In this document: positions 18,184-26,745 of the stretch, in pieces
Position numbering within the stretch: position 1 is the first letter of the stretch
Layout of the letters: each line of letters begins with the position of its first letter
DNA from: Streptomyces sp. LaPpAH-108
Lineage (GTDB): Bacteria; Actinomycetota; Actinomycetes; Streptomycetales; Streptomycetaceae
DNA length: 64,000 bases
Assembly (NCBI RefSeq): GCF_000373625.1
Contig: NZ_KB891988.1
Span: 1,055,208 to 1,119,207 of the forward strand
Direction: 5' to 3'
Program-made: the position numbers and the translations under genes
Notes under the pieces: generated by a model
What the model saw: the letters and a program-made list of their open reading frames with translations, nothing else
Told to the model about the DNA's origin: nothing
Database searches by the model: none

Positions 18184-19977
18184 CTATCCTGCCCCCTCGC
18201 CCCCGAAGAGTGTGCGGGCGGTGTTCACCAGGGCGATGTGGCTGAACGCCTGCGGGTAGTTGCCCAGCTGGCGGTCGGCCACCGGGTCGTACTCCTCGGC
18301 CAGCAGCCCCACGTCGTTGGACAGGTCGACCAGCCGGGCGAAGAGATCCCGCGCCTCCTCGGTGCGGCCCGTCAGGTGCAGGGCGTCGGCCAGCCAGAAC
18401 GAGCAGGCCAGGAAGGCGCCCTCGCCCTCGGGCAGCCCGTCCACCACCGGGCCCCCGGCGTCCTCCGTGTCGTAGCGGCGCACGAAGCCGTCCTGGCCGA
18501 GGCCCGCGCGGATCGCGTCCACCGTGCCGATCACCCGGGGGTCGTCCGGCGGCAGGAAGCCGACGCGCGGGATCAGCAGCAGGGCGGCGTCCAGGGTGCG
18601 CGAGCCGTAGTACTGGGTGAAGGTGTTGCGCTCCGGGTCGTACCCCTTCGCGCACACCTCCCGGTGGATGTCGTCCCGCAGCTCCCGCCAGCCCGTGAGG
18701 TCGCCCTCCAGGCCGGGGTGCTCCTCCAGGGTGCGCACGGCGCGGTCGACGGCCACCCACACCATCACCTTGGAGTGCGTGAACTGCCTGCGGCCCCCGC
18801 GCACCTCCCACAGCCCCTCGTCGGGCTGCCGCCACGCGGAGCGCAGGAAGTCGATCAGCGCGCACTGCAGGGACCACATGTGCGGCCGGGGCGACAGGCC
18901 CGACTGCCGTGCCAGCCACAGGGAGTCCATCACCTCGCCGTACACGTCCAGCTGGAGCTGGTCCACCGCGCTGTTGCCGATCCGGACCGGCGCCGAGCGC
19001 GCGAACCCGGAGAGCCAGGGCAGCTCGCTCTCCGGCAGCCGCCGCTCGCCCGCGACCCCGTACATGATCTGAAGGTCCTCGGGGCTGCCCGCGACCGCCC
19101 GCAGCAGCCAGTCGCGCCACGCCTCGGCCTCCTCGTGGTAGCCCGCCGCGAGCAGCGCGCCGAGGGTCAGGGTGGAGTCGCGCAGCCAGCAGTAGCGGTA
19201 GTCCCAGTTGCGCACCCCGCCCAGCTTCTCGGGGAGCGAGGTGGTCGCGGCGGCCACGATCCCGCCGGTCGGGCGGTAGGTGAGCGCCTTGAGGGTGATC
19301 AGCGAGCGGACCACGGCGTCTCGGTACGGCCCCTCGTACCGGCACCGCGCGGCCCAGCTCCGCCAGTCGCGCACGCTGGACTCCAGCGCCTCGTACGGGT
19401 CGATCAGCCGGGGGCGCGGCTCGTGCGAGGGGTGCCAGGTGAGCACGAACGCGACCCGCTCGCCCTCGTCGACGGTGAACTCCGCGTGGGTGCCGAAGTC
19501 CTCGCCCCAGGTCCGCACCGGCGGCACGGTGCGCAGCCAGGTCGAGTCGGGGCCCGCCACGGCCACCCGGTGCCCGTCCGAGCGCCGCATCCACGGCACG
19601 ATCGAGCCGTGGTCGAAGCGCAGCCGCAGCGTGCTGCGCACGAGGACCCGTCCGCTGACGCCCTCCACGATCCGTACGACGTCGGGCACCCGGGCGCGCT
19701 GTGGCATCAGGTCGGTGACGCGTACCGTCCCGTCGGGGGTGTCCCACTCGGTGTCCAGGACCAGGGTGTCGGGCCGGTAGGCGCGCCGGGTGCAGGTGTG
19801 CGCGTTCTTGGGGGCGATCCGCCAGTGGCCGTTGTCCTCGTCCCCGAGGAGCCGGGCGAAGCAGGCGCCGGAGTCGAAGCGGGGAAGACACAGCCAGTCG
19901 ATCGAGCCGTCCCGCCCGACCAGGGCCGCGGTCTGCTCGTCGCCGATGAGGGCGTAGTCCTCGATGCGCGCGTTCAC
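18184..19977 (-). CDS. GH15 family glucoamylase/trehalase
   Basis: A 597-residue cytoplasmic protein beginning RIEDYALIGDEQTAALVGRD and GSIDWLCLPRFDS, the conserved start of the actinobacterial GH15 family, some members of which are trehalases. The (alpha/alpha)6 catalytic part has NWDYRYCWLRDS near residue 330 and EEYDP close to the C-terminus, the usual positions of the two catalytic acids. GTG at 19977 is preferred over a TTG 33 bases earlier. Substrate (trehalose or alpha-glucan) is not determined. Confidence 0.9.
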   Translation of the reverse strand: MNARIEDYALIGDEQTAALVGRDGSIDWLCLPRFDSGACFARLLGDEDNGHWRIAPKNAHTCTRRAYRPDTLVLDTEWDTPDGTVRVTDLMPQRARVPDVVRIVEGVSGRVLVRSTLRLRFDHGSIVPWMRRSDGHRVAVAGPDSTWLRTVPPVRTWGEDFGTHAEFTVDEGERVAFVLTWHPSHEPRPRLIDPYEALESSVRDWRSWAARCRYEGPYRDAVVRSLITLKALTYRPTGGIVAAATTSLPEKLGGVRNWDYRYCWLRDSTLTLGALLAAGYHEEAEAWRDWLLRAVAGSPEDLQIMYGVAGERRLPESELPWLSGFARSAPVRIGNSAVDQLQLDVYGEVMDSLWLARQSGLSPRPHMWSLQCALIDFLRSAWRQPDEGLWEVRGGRRQFTHSKVMVWVAVDRAVRTLEEHPGLEGDLTGWRELRDDIHREVCAKGYDPERNTFTQYYGSRTLDAALLLIPRVGFLPPDDPRVIGTVDAIRAGLGQDGFVRRYDTEDAGGPVVDGLPEGEGAFLACSFWLADALHLTGRTEEARDLFARLVDLSNDVGLLAEEYDPVADRQLGNYPQAFSHIALVNTARTLFGGEGAG

Positions 19978-20070
19978 GGGAAGCGGGTTCCCGGCGGGTC
20001 TGAGGGGCAATCAGGTGGTGCGGCCGGGGGAGTGACGGGGGTGGGGCAGGGGTTCCGTACAGCGCGGGCG

Positions 20071-20892
20071 CTATACGGCGGCGGCAGGCTCGGCCTCCGA
20101 GGAGCTGCCCTCCGTGTCGTCCCCGGCCGCCGCCGCCTCCGCCTCCGCCCGGTCCCGGATCTCGCGGCGGACCAGGAACCACCAGCCCACCGGGACCGCG
20201 GCGGCGAACAGCCACCACTGGATCATGTACGCGTAGTTCAGCGGAGCGTCCTCGCTGCCCGGGCTGGAGATCTGCTCCGGGGTGCCCCCCTTGGGTGCGG
20301 GCGCGGTCTGCTCGACGTAGCCGCCGAGGACCTTCGCGCCGAGGCGCCGGGCCTCCTCCGCACTGTTGATCAGCATGATCTGCCGGTCGGGGAGGCCCTT
20401 GACGTTCTTGATGCCGCTGGCCGCCGTCGTCTCGTCGGCCATGAGCCGCCCGGTGACGGTGGTCCTCCCGGCCGGGGGCGCCGGGATCTTCGGGAAGGCC
20501 GTCTGCACGCCGTTCGCGGGGATCCAGCCCCGGTTGACCAGCACGACCGCGCCGTTCGTCAGCCGCAGCGGGGTCAGCACGTGGAAGCCGACCGCGCCGT
20601 CGGAGTTGGTGCGGCGCCGGACGACCACTTCGTGGGCGGTGTCGAAGGTGCCGGTCGCGGTGACGGTGCGGTACTTGTCCAGGCGCGTCACGGCGTGGCC
20701 GGGGGAGGTGAGCCGTTCGACCGGGACGGGGTCGGCGTGCAGCGCCCGCGAGACCAGGTCGTTGCGGGCGGTGCGCTCCTCGTACCGGTGGTGCTGCCAG
20801 AAACCCAGCTCGATCATCGTCGGGATCAGCGCGATCGCGACGAGGGTGAGGATCACCCACTGGGGGGTCAGCAGGAAGCGGTAGCGGTGCAC
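20071..20892 (-). CDS. SURF1 family cytochrome oxidase biogenesis protein
   Basis: A 273-residue membrane protein with two TM helices, at about residues 8-28 (FLLTPQWVILTLVAIALIPT) and 210-230 (YMIQWWLFAAAVPVGWWFLV), enclosing an extracytoplasmic domain. Family motifs are LGFWQHHRYEERTARN, TGTFD, VNRGWIPA and APLNYAYMIQWW. SURF1 proteins help insert haem a into cytochrome c oxidase. The GTG at 20892 gives the correct N-terminus; a longer frame upstream is not conserved-looking. Confidence 0.92.
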   Translation of the reverse strand: MHRYRFLLTPQWVILTLVAIALIPTMIELGFWQHHRYEERTARNDLVSRALHADPVPVERLTSPGHAVTRLDKYRTVTATGTFDTAHEVVVRRRTNSDGAVGFHVLTPLRLTNGAVVLVNRGWIPANGVQTAFPKIPAPPAGRTTVTGRLMADETTAASGIKNVKGLPDRQIMLINSAEEARRLGAKVLGGYVEQTAPAPKGGTPEQISSPGSEDAPLNYAYMIQWWLFAAAVPVGWWFLVRREIRDRAEAEAAAAGDDTEGSSSEAEPAAAV

Positions 20893-20959
20893 CCCACGAC
20901 GGTACCCCCGGCCCGTGGGGCGCATTCGGGCGGGTACCGGGTCACACCCGGGCACCAGG

Positions 20960-21193
20960 TCACACCCGGTCGACCACCCCCGTCCTGCCCTCGGCCCGCG
21001 CGCAGTGGGCGCCGCAGTACCAGTGGCCCTCCACCTCCACGCCCTGTCCGATGATCTGCACCCGGCAGTGCTCGCAGATCGGGGCCATGCGGTGGATGGC
21101 ACAGGAGAAGCAGTCGAAGACGTGCACCGCGCCCTGCGCGTGGACCTCGAAGGTCATTCCGTAGTCATTGCCGCATACTTCGCATCTCGCCAT
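20960..21193 (-). CDS. Cysteine-rich mini-protein (zinc-ribbon-like)
   Basis: A 77-residue protein with four Cys pairs: CEVC at residue 4, CFSC near 28, CEHC near 40 and CGAHC near 60. This pattern suggests two structural zinc sites. No enzymatic motif. Small proteins like this are common in actinobacteria; function unknown. Its own start is followed upstream by a 130-base gap to the exonuclease gene. Confidence 0.8.
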   Translation of the reverse strand: MARCEVCGNDYGMTFEVHAQGAVHVFDCFSCAIHRMAPICEHCRVQIIGQGVEVEGHWYCGAHCARAEGRTGVVDRV

Positions 21194-21325
21194 GCGGCTC
21201 AGGGTGAGCCGTCCCGGGGTGCCGGGCGAGCGGGGGCGGGGGCGAGTCGCGGCGAATCACCCGTCCGCCCGGTCGCCTGGCCTGCCCACCGGTCCGCACA
21301 CCCGCACCGGTGCTGTCCGTGCCCG

Positions 21326-22312
21326 CTACGACTGCCCGTCGGCGGGCTCCACGTCCCGCAGCAGCTGCCCGAACGCCGCCTCGTCCACCACCGGCGTGCC
21401 GAACTGGCGGGCCTTGGCCGTCTTGGAGGTGCCCGAGTCGGGGTCGTTGGTGACCAGCAGGCTGGTCAGCCGGGACAGGCTCGTCGCCACGTGCAGCCCG
21501 GCCTCGGTCGCCCGGTCCTCCAGCAGGTCGCGCTCGGTGGAGGTGTCGCCGGAGAACGCCACCCGCATGCCCTGCTTGAGGCGTTTACCCGGTTCGTACC
21601 GTCCGGGGTTGGGGTACGGGCACGCGGGCCGCTTGCGCGCGGGACGCCAGCTCGCCGAGCCGCCGTAACCGCCCCCGCCCTGACGGCCGATGCGGGGCGC
21701 GTCCGACCACTCGGTGAGCGGACGGCACTCCAGCAGCGGCAGCCGTACGTTCCCCGCCGCCGCCGCGCGCAGGCTCGGCTGGAACGCTTCGGCCAGCACC
21801 CGCGCGTCGTCCAGGGCGTGGTGCGCGCGCTGCTGCACGACGCCGAAGTGCGCCGCAAGGGACTCCAGCTTGAAGTTGGGCAGCGGCAGGCCCAGCTCCT
21901 TGGAGAGCGCGATGGTGCACAGCCGCTGCCGCACCGGGGGCTCCCGGCGGGCGCGCGCGTACTCCCGCGCGATCATCTGCCAGTCGAAGACCGCGTTGTG
22001 CGCGACCAGCACCCGGTCCGCGAGCCGCGCCGCGAACTCCTCCGCCACCTCCGCGAAGAGCGGGGCCCCTTCGAGGACGTCGCTCGTCAGCCCGTGTATC
22101 CACACCGGGCCCGGATCGCGCTCGGGGTTGACCAGCGTGTACCAGTGGTCCTCGACCTCGCCGCGCGCGTCCAGGCGGTAGACGGCGGCCGAGATGATGC
22201 GGTCGTCGCGGGCCAGGCCGGTGGTCTCCACGTCGACGACCGCGTATCCCTTCGGATACACGGCCGGCCACGGGGTGGAGGAGGACACAGCGGTCGCACG
22301 GTCTTCGAGCAT
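21326..22312 (-). CDS. DEDDh 3'-5' exonuclease with C-terminal BRCT-like domain
   Basis: A 328-residue protein. The exonuclease motifs are YAVVDVETTGL (Exo I, Asp/Glu), HNAVFDWQ (Exo II) and HHALDDAR (Exo III, DEDDh type). The C-terminal 90 residues (GMRVAFSGDTSTERDLLEDR, then LLVTNDPDSGTSKTAKA) are a BRCT domain as in DNA ligase/PolIII epsilon-like proteins. The ATG at 22312 lies eight bases after TATCCT on the minus strand, suggesting a leaderless transcript. Confidence 0.9.
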   Translation of the reverse strand: MLEDRATAVSSSTPWPAVYPKGYAVVDVETTGLARDDRIISAAVYRLDARGEVEDHWYTLVNPERDPGPVWIHGLTSDVLEGAPLFAEVAEEFAARLADRVLVAHNAVFDWQMIAREYARARREPPVRQRLCTIALSKELGLPLPNFKLESLAAHFGVVQQRAHHALDDARVLAEAFQPSLRAAAAGNVRLPLLECRPLTEWSDAPRIGRQGGGGYGGSASWRPARKRPACPYPNPGRYEPGKRLKQGMRVAFSGDTSTERDLLEDRATEAGLHVATSLSRLTSLLVTNDPDSGTSKTAKARQFGTPVVDEAAFGQLLRDVEPADGQS

Positions 22313-22388
22313 GGTCACTGAGGATACGGGCCACCACCGACACCGAGGGCCCCCAGGGGCGAAGACCACGCCCCGCCGGGTCGGCCGT

Positions 22389-22429
22389 CGTATGCCTGTA
22401 CGGCCCTGGCCCGTATGCCTGTACGGCCC
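22389..22429. repeat. Two direct repeats of 18 bp, 23 bp apart
   Basis: CGTATGCCTGTACGGCCC occurs at 22389-22406 and 22412-22429. It lies in the roughly 300-base gap between the exonuclease gene and the divergent alcohol dehydrogenase gene; apart from this repeat I see nothing in that gap. It could be a regulator binding site for either gene. Confidence 0.6.
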
Positions 22430-22619
22430 CGGGCGAGCGCCTGTTCGCGCCGTGGGCCGGGGCGCCTCCCGAACCCCGCCCAGCGGGTACGGAGTTCCGG
22501 CCGCCCCGCTCTTTCCCCTGGTCCGGCGCTCCCTGAGCGCGCGGCACGCCCCCGGCACGGCGTACCGTGAGACGCGCTCGACCACCGCCGAGCCCCCTCG
22601 CACCAGAAAGACCCGCACC

Positions 22620-23666
22620 ATGCGCGCCACCACCATCCACGCCCCCTTCGACATGCGCGTGGAGGACGTGCCCGAGCCGGTGGTGCAGCTGCCCACCGAC
22701 GCCGTCGTACGGGTGCTGCGCGCCTGCATCTGCGGCAGCGACCTGTGGGCTTATCGCGGCGAGGCCGCCCGGCAGCCCGGCCAGCGCATCGGGCACGAGT
22801 TCCTGGGCGTCGTCGAGGAGACCGGCTCCGAGGTGGGCACGCTGCGGCGCGGGGACCTCGTGGTCGCCCCGTTCATGTGGTCCGACGGCACCTGCGAGTA
22901 CTGCCGCGAGGGCCTGACCACCTCCTGTGTGCACGGCGGCTTCTGGGGCTCCGTCGGCTACGACGGCGGCCAGGGCGAGGCCGTGCGCGTGCCGTTCGCC
23001 GACGGCACCCTCGTCAAGCTGCCCCAGGAGGCGGCGGCCGACGACCACCTGCTGACCTCCCTGCTCACCCTGTCCGACGTCCTCGGCACCGGCCACCACG
23101 CCGCCCTCGGCGCGGGCGTGCGCCCCGGCTCCACGGTCGCCGTCGTCGGTGACGGCGCGGTCGGCCTGTGCGCCGTGCTCGCCGCCAAGCGGCTCGGCGC
23201 CGAGCGGATCATCGCGCTCGGGCGGCACGAGGTCCGCACGGAGATCGCCCGCCGCTTCGGCGCCACCGACGTGGTCGCCGCGCGCGGCGAGGAGGCCGTC
23301 GCCGCCGTCCGCGAGCTGACCCGGGGCCAGGGCGCGCACTGCGTGATCGAGGCCGTCGGCACCGAGCAGTCCATGAGCACGGCCGTCCACATCACCCGCG
23401 ACGGCGGCTCCATCGGCTACGTCGGCGTGCCCCACGGCAGCGGCACCGGGCTCGACCTCAGCGTCATGTTCGACCGGAACATCGCCCTGCGCGGCGGTGT
23501 CGCCCCGGTCCGCGCCTACCTCCCCGACCTGCTGCCCGACGTGCTCGACGGCACGATCGACCCCTCCCCGGTCTTCGACATGACCGTGGACATCGAGGGC
23601 GTCCCGGACGGCTACAAGGCGATGGACGAGCGCACGGCCCTGAAGGTGCTCGTCACCAACGGCTGA
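22620..23666 (+). CDS. Zinc-dependent alcohol dehydrogenase family protein
   Basis: A 348-residue MDR enzyme. The catalytic zinc site is CICGSDLWAYRG and GHEFLGVVEE; the structural zinc lobe is reduced (CEYCREGLTTSC, three cysteines visible). The Rossmann motif is VVGDGAVGLCAV near residue 180. The NAD(P)-binding and C-terminal parts are full length. Substrate is not evident. It converges with the copD gene. Confidence 0.9.
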   Translation: MRATTIHAPFDMRVEDVPEPVVQLPTDAVVRVLRACICGSDLWAYRGEAARQPGQRIGHEFLGVVEETGSEVGTLRRGDLVVAPFMWSDGTCEYCREGLTTSCVHGGFWGSVGYDGGQGEAVRVPFADGTLVKLPQEAAADDHLLTSLLTLSDVLGTGHHAALGAGVRPGSTVAVVGDGAVGLCAVLAAKRLGAERIIALGRHEVRTEIARRFGATDVVAARGEEAVAAVRELTRGQGAHCVIEAVGTEQSMSTAVHITRDGGSIGYVGVPHGSGTGLDLSVMFDRNIALRGGVAPVRAYLPDLLPDVLDGTIDPSPVFDMTVDIEGVPDGYKAMDERTALKVLVTNG

Positions 23667-23709
23667 ACCGGCGGCTGAACTCCCGTGCGGGCGCGGCCGG
23701 TCGGGACGG

Positions 23710-24699
23710 TCAGGACCAGCGGATCGGCAGCGGCAGCGCCGTGAGCAGCCCCGAGACCGCCACCACCGCGCCCAGCACGGCCACCTCGGCCCACGCGGGC
23801 ACGGCGGCGGCGAGCGGGTCACCGCTCCGGCCCAGCCGCACCCGCGCCCACAGCGCGAGCACGGCGACGACGGCGACGAGCAGCACCTTGGCGAGCAGGG
23901 TGCGGCCGTACGCCGTCGTCGTCAGCTGGTCCAGGACCGTGCCCGGCGGCATCCGGCGCAGGGTGCTCCACACGCCGGTCGCGGTGAGGACGGCGAGCAG
24001 CACGGCGGCCCCGCGCGCGTACCGCCCGAGCAGCGCGGCGCCCTCCGCACAGCCCCGCCAGACCCGCAACGTCCGCAGGGTGTACGGCAGTCCGCCCGCC
24101 CACAGTGCCGCACAGGTCAGATGCGTGAGCGTCAGCAGTGATCCGGTGAGCGGCCCGTGCTCGGCGGCCGGGTGCGCGCGCAGCGCCTCCGCGACCAACA
24201 CCGATGTAAGCGGCCACAGTTGGAGCCCGGGACGCCGTGAACGGGCGCAGAACGCGGCCAGCAGAAAGGCGTTGACCTCCAGCAGGGCCAGCCTGCCGTC
24301 GCGGGAGGCGTAGAGACCGCCGAGGTCGATCTGGCCGAGGCCGCGCGGGACGAGGTTGCCGGTGGCGACGACGGAGGCGAGGGCCAGCGCGGCGAGACAC
24401 CCCACCGTGTTGGCCAACGGCGCCCAGGAGCGCGGACGTTCACCGGGCAGCCCGGCCGCCAGCCGCCCCGCGAACAGCTCACCCAGCGACACGCTCAGCG
24501 CGACGAACAGCACCCCGCGCAGCAGCGCCGTACCCCCCGCACCGGGCGCCGCAGCTTCTCCGGTGCCGTGCAGCGCGGCACTCGGGCCCAGCAGCGGGAT
24601 GAGCGCGGCGAGCAGAGCCAGGACCAGCACCGCCACGCCCCGCCGGACACCGGACCGTACGTCCGGAGAGCTGACGGAGGCGGCACGCGGAGAACTCAC
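23710..24699 (-). CDS. CopD family copper-resistance/copper-transport membrane protein
   Basis: A 329-residue polytopic protein with about eight TM segments. The family region LTHLTCAALWAGGLPYTLRT and the later YGRTLLAKVLLVAVVAVLALW match the CopD domain. It probably moves copper across the membrane for supply to extracytoplasmic enzymes. The GTG at 24699 and an in-frame start at 24735 are both possible; neither has a clear ribosome binding site. Confidence 0.85.
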   Translation of the reverse strand: MSSPRAASVSSPDVRSGVRRGVAVLVLALLAALIPLLGPSAALHGTGEAAAPGAGGTALLRGVLFVALSVSLGELFAGRLAAGLPGERPRSWAPLANTVGCLAALALASVVATGNLVPRGLGQIDLGGLYASRDGRLALLEVNAFLLAAFCARSRRPGLQLWPLTSVLVAEALRAHPAAEHGPLTGSLLTLTHLTCAALWAGGLPYTLRTLRVWRGCAEGAALLGRYARGAAVLLAVLTATGVWSTLRRMPPGTVLDQLTTTAYGRTLLAKVLLVAVVAVLALWARVRLGRSGDPLAAAVPAWAEVAVLGAVVAVSGLLTALPLPIRWS

Positions 24700-24766
24700 G
24701 CGACGATACTGGCCAATAGGGCGTTCGCCGGACAAGTGCGCCTATGCGAAGGCCGGTTGAGGGGCC

Positions 24767-26149
24767 CTAGCTCCAAGTGGCCGCGCTCGACCCCCACGGA
24801 ACCGGCGGAGCGGCCCAGTCGGTCGGGCCGCCCGTGAACGACACGGCGGGTCGTGCGTACCTCAACCGCCCGAGGGGACTGTCCCGTTCGGCCAGCCAGG
24901 CGTCCTGGTCGTACTTCGGGCCGCCCGGGGACGGGTCGGGTCCGGCCTCGTGGGTCAGCCAGTGGGCGGTGCGGGCGAGGGCGAGGCGCACCAGGCGCCC
25001 CTGGCCGTCGCGGGAGCGTTCGCCGAGGGCGCGCAGGATGCCCGCCGCCATCAGATAGCCGGAGCCGTGGTCCAGCGCCTGTGCGGGCAGCGCGCCGGGC
25101 TCCATGGTCGAGCCCTCGGTGGCCGCGATGCCGGTCGTCACCTGGACGAGGCTGTCGAAGCCGCGCCGCTCGCCCCAGGGCCCGTACGCGCCCCACGCCG
25201 AGATCTGCGCGACGATCAGGCCGGGGTGGCGCTCGGCCAGCGCCTCGGGGGAGAGACCGAAGCGGTCCAGGGCGCCGGGGCGGTAGCCGGTGACGACCAC
25301 GTCGGCCGAGGCCAGCAGCTCCTCCAACACCGTGGTGTCGGCGGTGAGTTCCAGAGTGGTCGACCGCTTCCCGAACCCCGTGTCCGCGTGCTGGTCGGGC
25401 AGTTCGGGCAGCTCGGGCCCGTCCACGCGCAGCACGTCGGCGCCGAGCAGCGCGAGGGTACGGGTCGCGACAGGCCCGGCGAGGACCCGGGTGAGGTCCA
25501 GGACGCGCAGTCCGGCGGCGGGCAGCAGCGGCGTCGACTCGCCGTCCAGGGGCGGGAGTTCACGCGCCGAGGCCGCGCCGATCGGGGCGCGCTCCACCAG
25601 CGGGCGCAGCGCCACCTCGGCGCCCTGCGGATGCGCCGCCCACTGCCCCGGGGTGCGCAGCGCCACCGCGAGACCCCCGGCGGCGTACACCGCCTCCTCG
25701 ATCTCCAGGGCGGAACGCTCCAGCATCAGCGGCTCGATGTCCTCGGGTCCGGCCCCGTCGGGCAGGCCGAGCGCCCCGAGGAGCCGGAGCCGGTGATGCG
25801 GATAGTTGGCATGGGTGCGCACCCAGCCGTACCCCGCCCGCCACCAGCGCGACAACGGCGCGAAGGTGACCGGCGCCCGCCCGTCGATCCGCAGCACCCG
25901 CTCACTGTGGAACGCGGTCACGACCGCCCCGTCGTCCACCACGGCACGCGGCACCGCCCCGAGCCCGGCCCGCACCGCCCCCAGCTCGGCGGCGGCCAGT
26001 GCGCACACCCCCACACAGGCACGTGCCAGCCGCTGCACCGGAAGCCGGGAGATCAGCGCCGCCGGGCGCTCGACGGAGACCAGCCGCGCGGGCAGTTCGG
26101 CATCGCCACCCAGCGCGGCCCAAGCAGACTTGATCATCGGATCGGTCAC
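24767..26149 (-). CDS. CaiB/BaiF family CoA transferase
   Basis: A 460-residue type III CoA transferase. The motif GLRVLDLTRVLAGPVATRTLALLGADVLRVDGPE in the middle, with LELTADTTVLEELLASADVVVTGYRPGAL, is characteristic. The usual catalytic Asp of the active-site loop cannot be confirmed here. The GTG at 26149 is chosen because TTGTCG-N17-CATAGT ends six bases before it, giving a leaderless mRNA; the upstream ATG and GTG would lie inside that promoter. Confidence 0.87.
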   Translation of the reverse strand: MTDPMIKSAWAALGGDAELPARLVSVERPAALISRLPVQRLARACVGVCALAAAELGAVRAGLGAVPRAVVDDGAVVTAFHSERVLRIDGRAPVTFAPLSRWWRAGYGWVRTHANYPHHRLRLLGALGLPDGAGPEDIEPLMLERSALEIEEAVYAAGGLAVALRTPGQWAAHPQGAEVALRPLVERAPIGAASARELPPLDGESTPLLPAAGLRVLDLTRVLAGPVATRTLALLGADVLRVDGPELPELPDQHADTGFGKRSTTLELTADTTVLEELLASADVVVTGYRPGALDRFGLSPEALAERHPGLIVAQISAWGAYGPWGERRGFDSLVQVTTGIAATEGSTMEPGALPAQALDHGSGYLMAAGILRALGERSRDGQGRLVRLALARTAHWLTHEAGPDPSPGGPKYDQDAWLAERDSPLGRLRYARPAVSFTGGPTDWAAPPVPWGSSAATWS

Positions 26150-26155
26150 CGCTGC

Positions 26156-26184
26156 ACTATGCATCAGCCACCCCACCCCGACAA
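26156..26184 (-). promoter_or_regulatory. Promoter of the CoA transferase gene (leaderless)
   Basis: On the minus strand, -35 TTGTCG (26179-26184), a 17-base spacer and -10 CATAGT (26156-26161) precede the GTG at 26149 by six bases. This decides the start of the gene. Confidence 0.6.
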
Positions 26185-26222
26185 GGAGGCGCCCACCTGT
26201 CGCGCCGAGCGGGTCGGGCGGC

Positions 26223-26621
26223 TCAGCCGGTACGCCCGGCCCGGTGGCGGCGGCAGAAGAGGACCAGCCCCGTCACCAGGCAGACCGCCAGGACGACCGC
26301 GCAGGTGAGGACGAGCGGAGTGATCCAGCCGCTCACGAAGTCCTGCTGCGCCCCGTCGTCCCAGTGACAGGTCACCCGGGGCGGCAGGAAGCCGCTGTCG
26401 TAGCGGACGAGATGGACCGGCGGGCGCAGTTCGAGCTGGTCGGGGCAGGCGTGGGCCGGGACGGTCAGGACGACCTGGAGGCAGCCGAGCAGATAGCAGG
26501 CGAGCCCCGTGACGGCGGATGCCTTGACGAGGGCGACGAGCCACCGTCCCGCCCGGAACCGGACGACGGCGTGGGTGTTCCGGCTCTCAGACGTGGCGAA
26601 GTCCCCCCGTGCGCGGCCCTG
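26223..26621 (-). CDS. Small two-TM protein with no start codon; probable one-base frameshift
   Basis: The frame from a TAA at 26622-26624 to the TGA at 26223-26225 codes for a protein-like sequence with two TM helices (WLVALVKASAVTGLACYLLG and ITPLVLTCAVVLAVCLVTGL) and an extracytoplasmic loop with two cysteines. There is no ATG, GTG or TTG in its N-terminal part. Adding one G to the run of six G on the minus strand (26603-26608) would join it to an ATG at 26647 and give a complete protein of about 140 residues. It is a frameshifted gene, a sequencing error, or starts at a rare codon such as the ACG at 26594. Confidence 0.45.
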   Translation of the reverse strand, partial: QGRARGDFATSESRNTHAVVRFRAGRWLVALVKASAVTGLACYLLGCLQVVLTVPAHACPDQLELRPPVHLVRYDSGFLPPRVTCHWDDGAQQDFVSGWITPLVLTCAVVLAVCLVTGLVLFCRRHRAGRTG

Positions 26622-26745
26622 TTAGGCCCTTCGGCGGAGATCACCATAGACCGGCCCGGCGGAGCGGCGCGGCCTGGCGGGCGCACCGGCGTGCTCGCCG
26701 TCGCCCACCAGGCCGCGTTCGGTCTCGCTGTCGAAGCGGCAGCGC

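Noticed and set aside
17551..21054. 1167-codon plus-strand frame opposite the SDR, GH15 and SURF1 genes
   Set aside because: No recognisable domains; three real genes on the minus strand explain the region.
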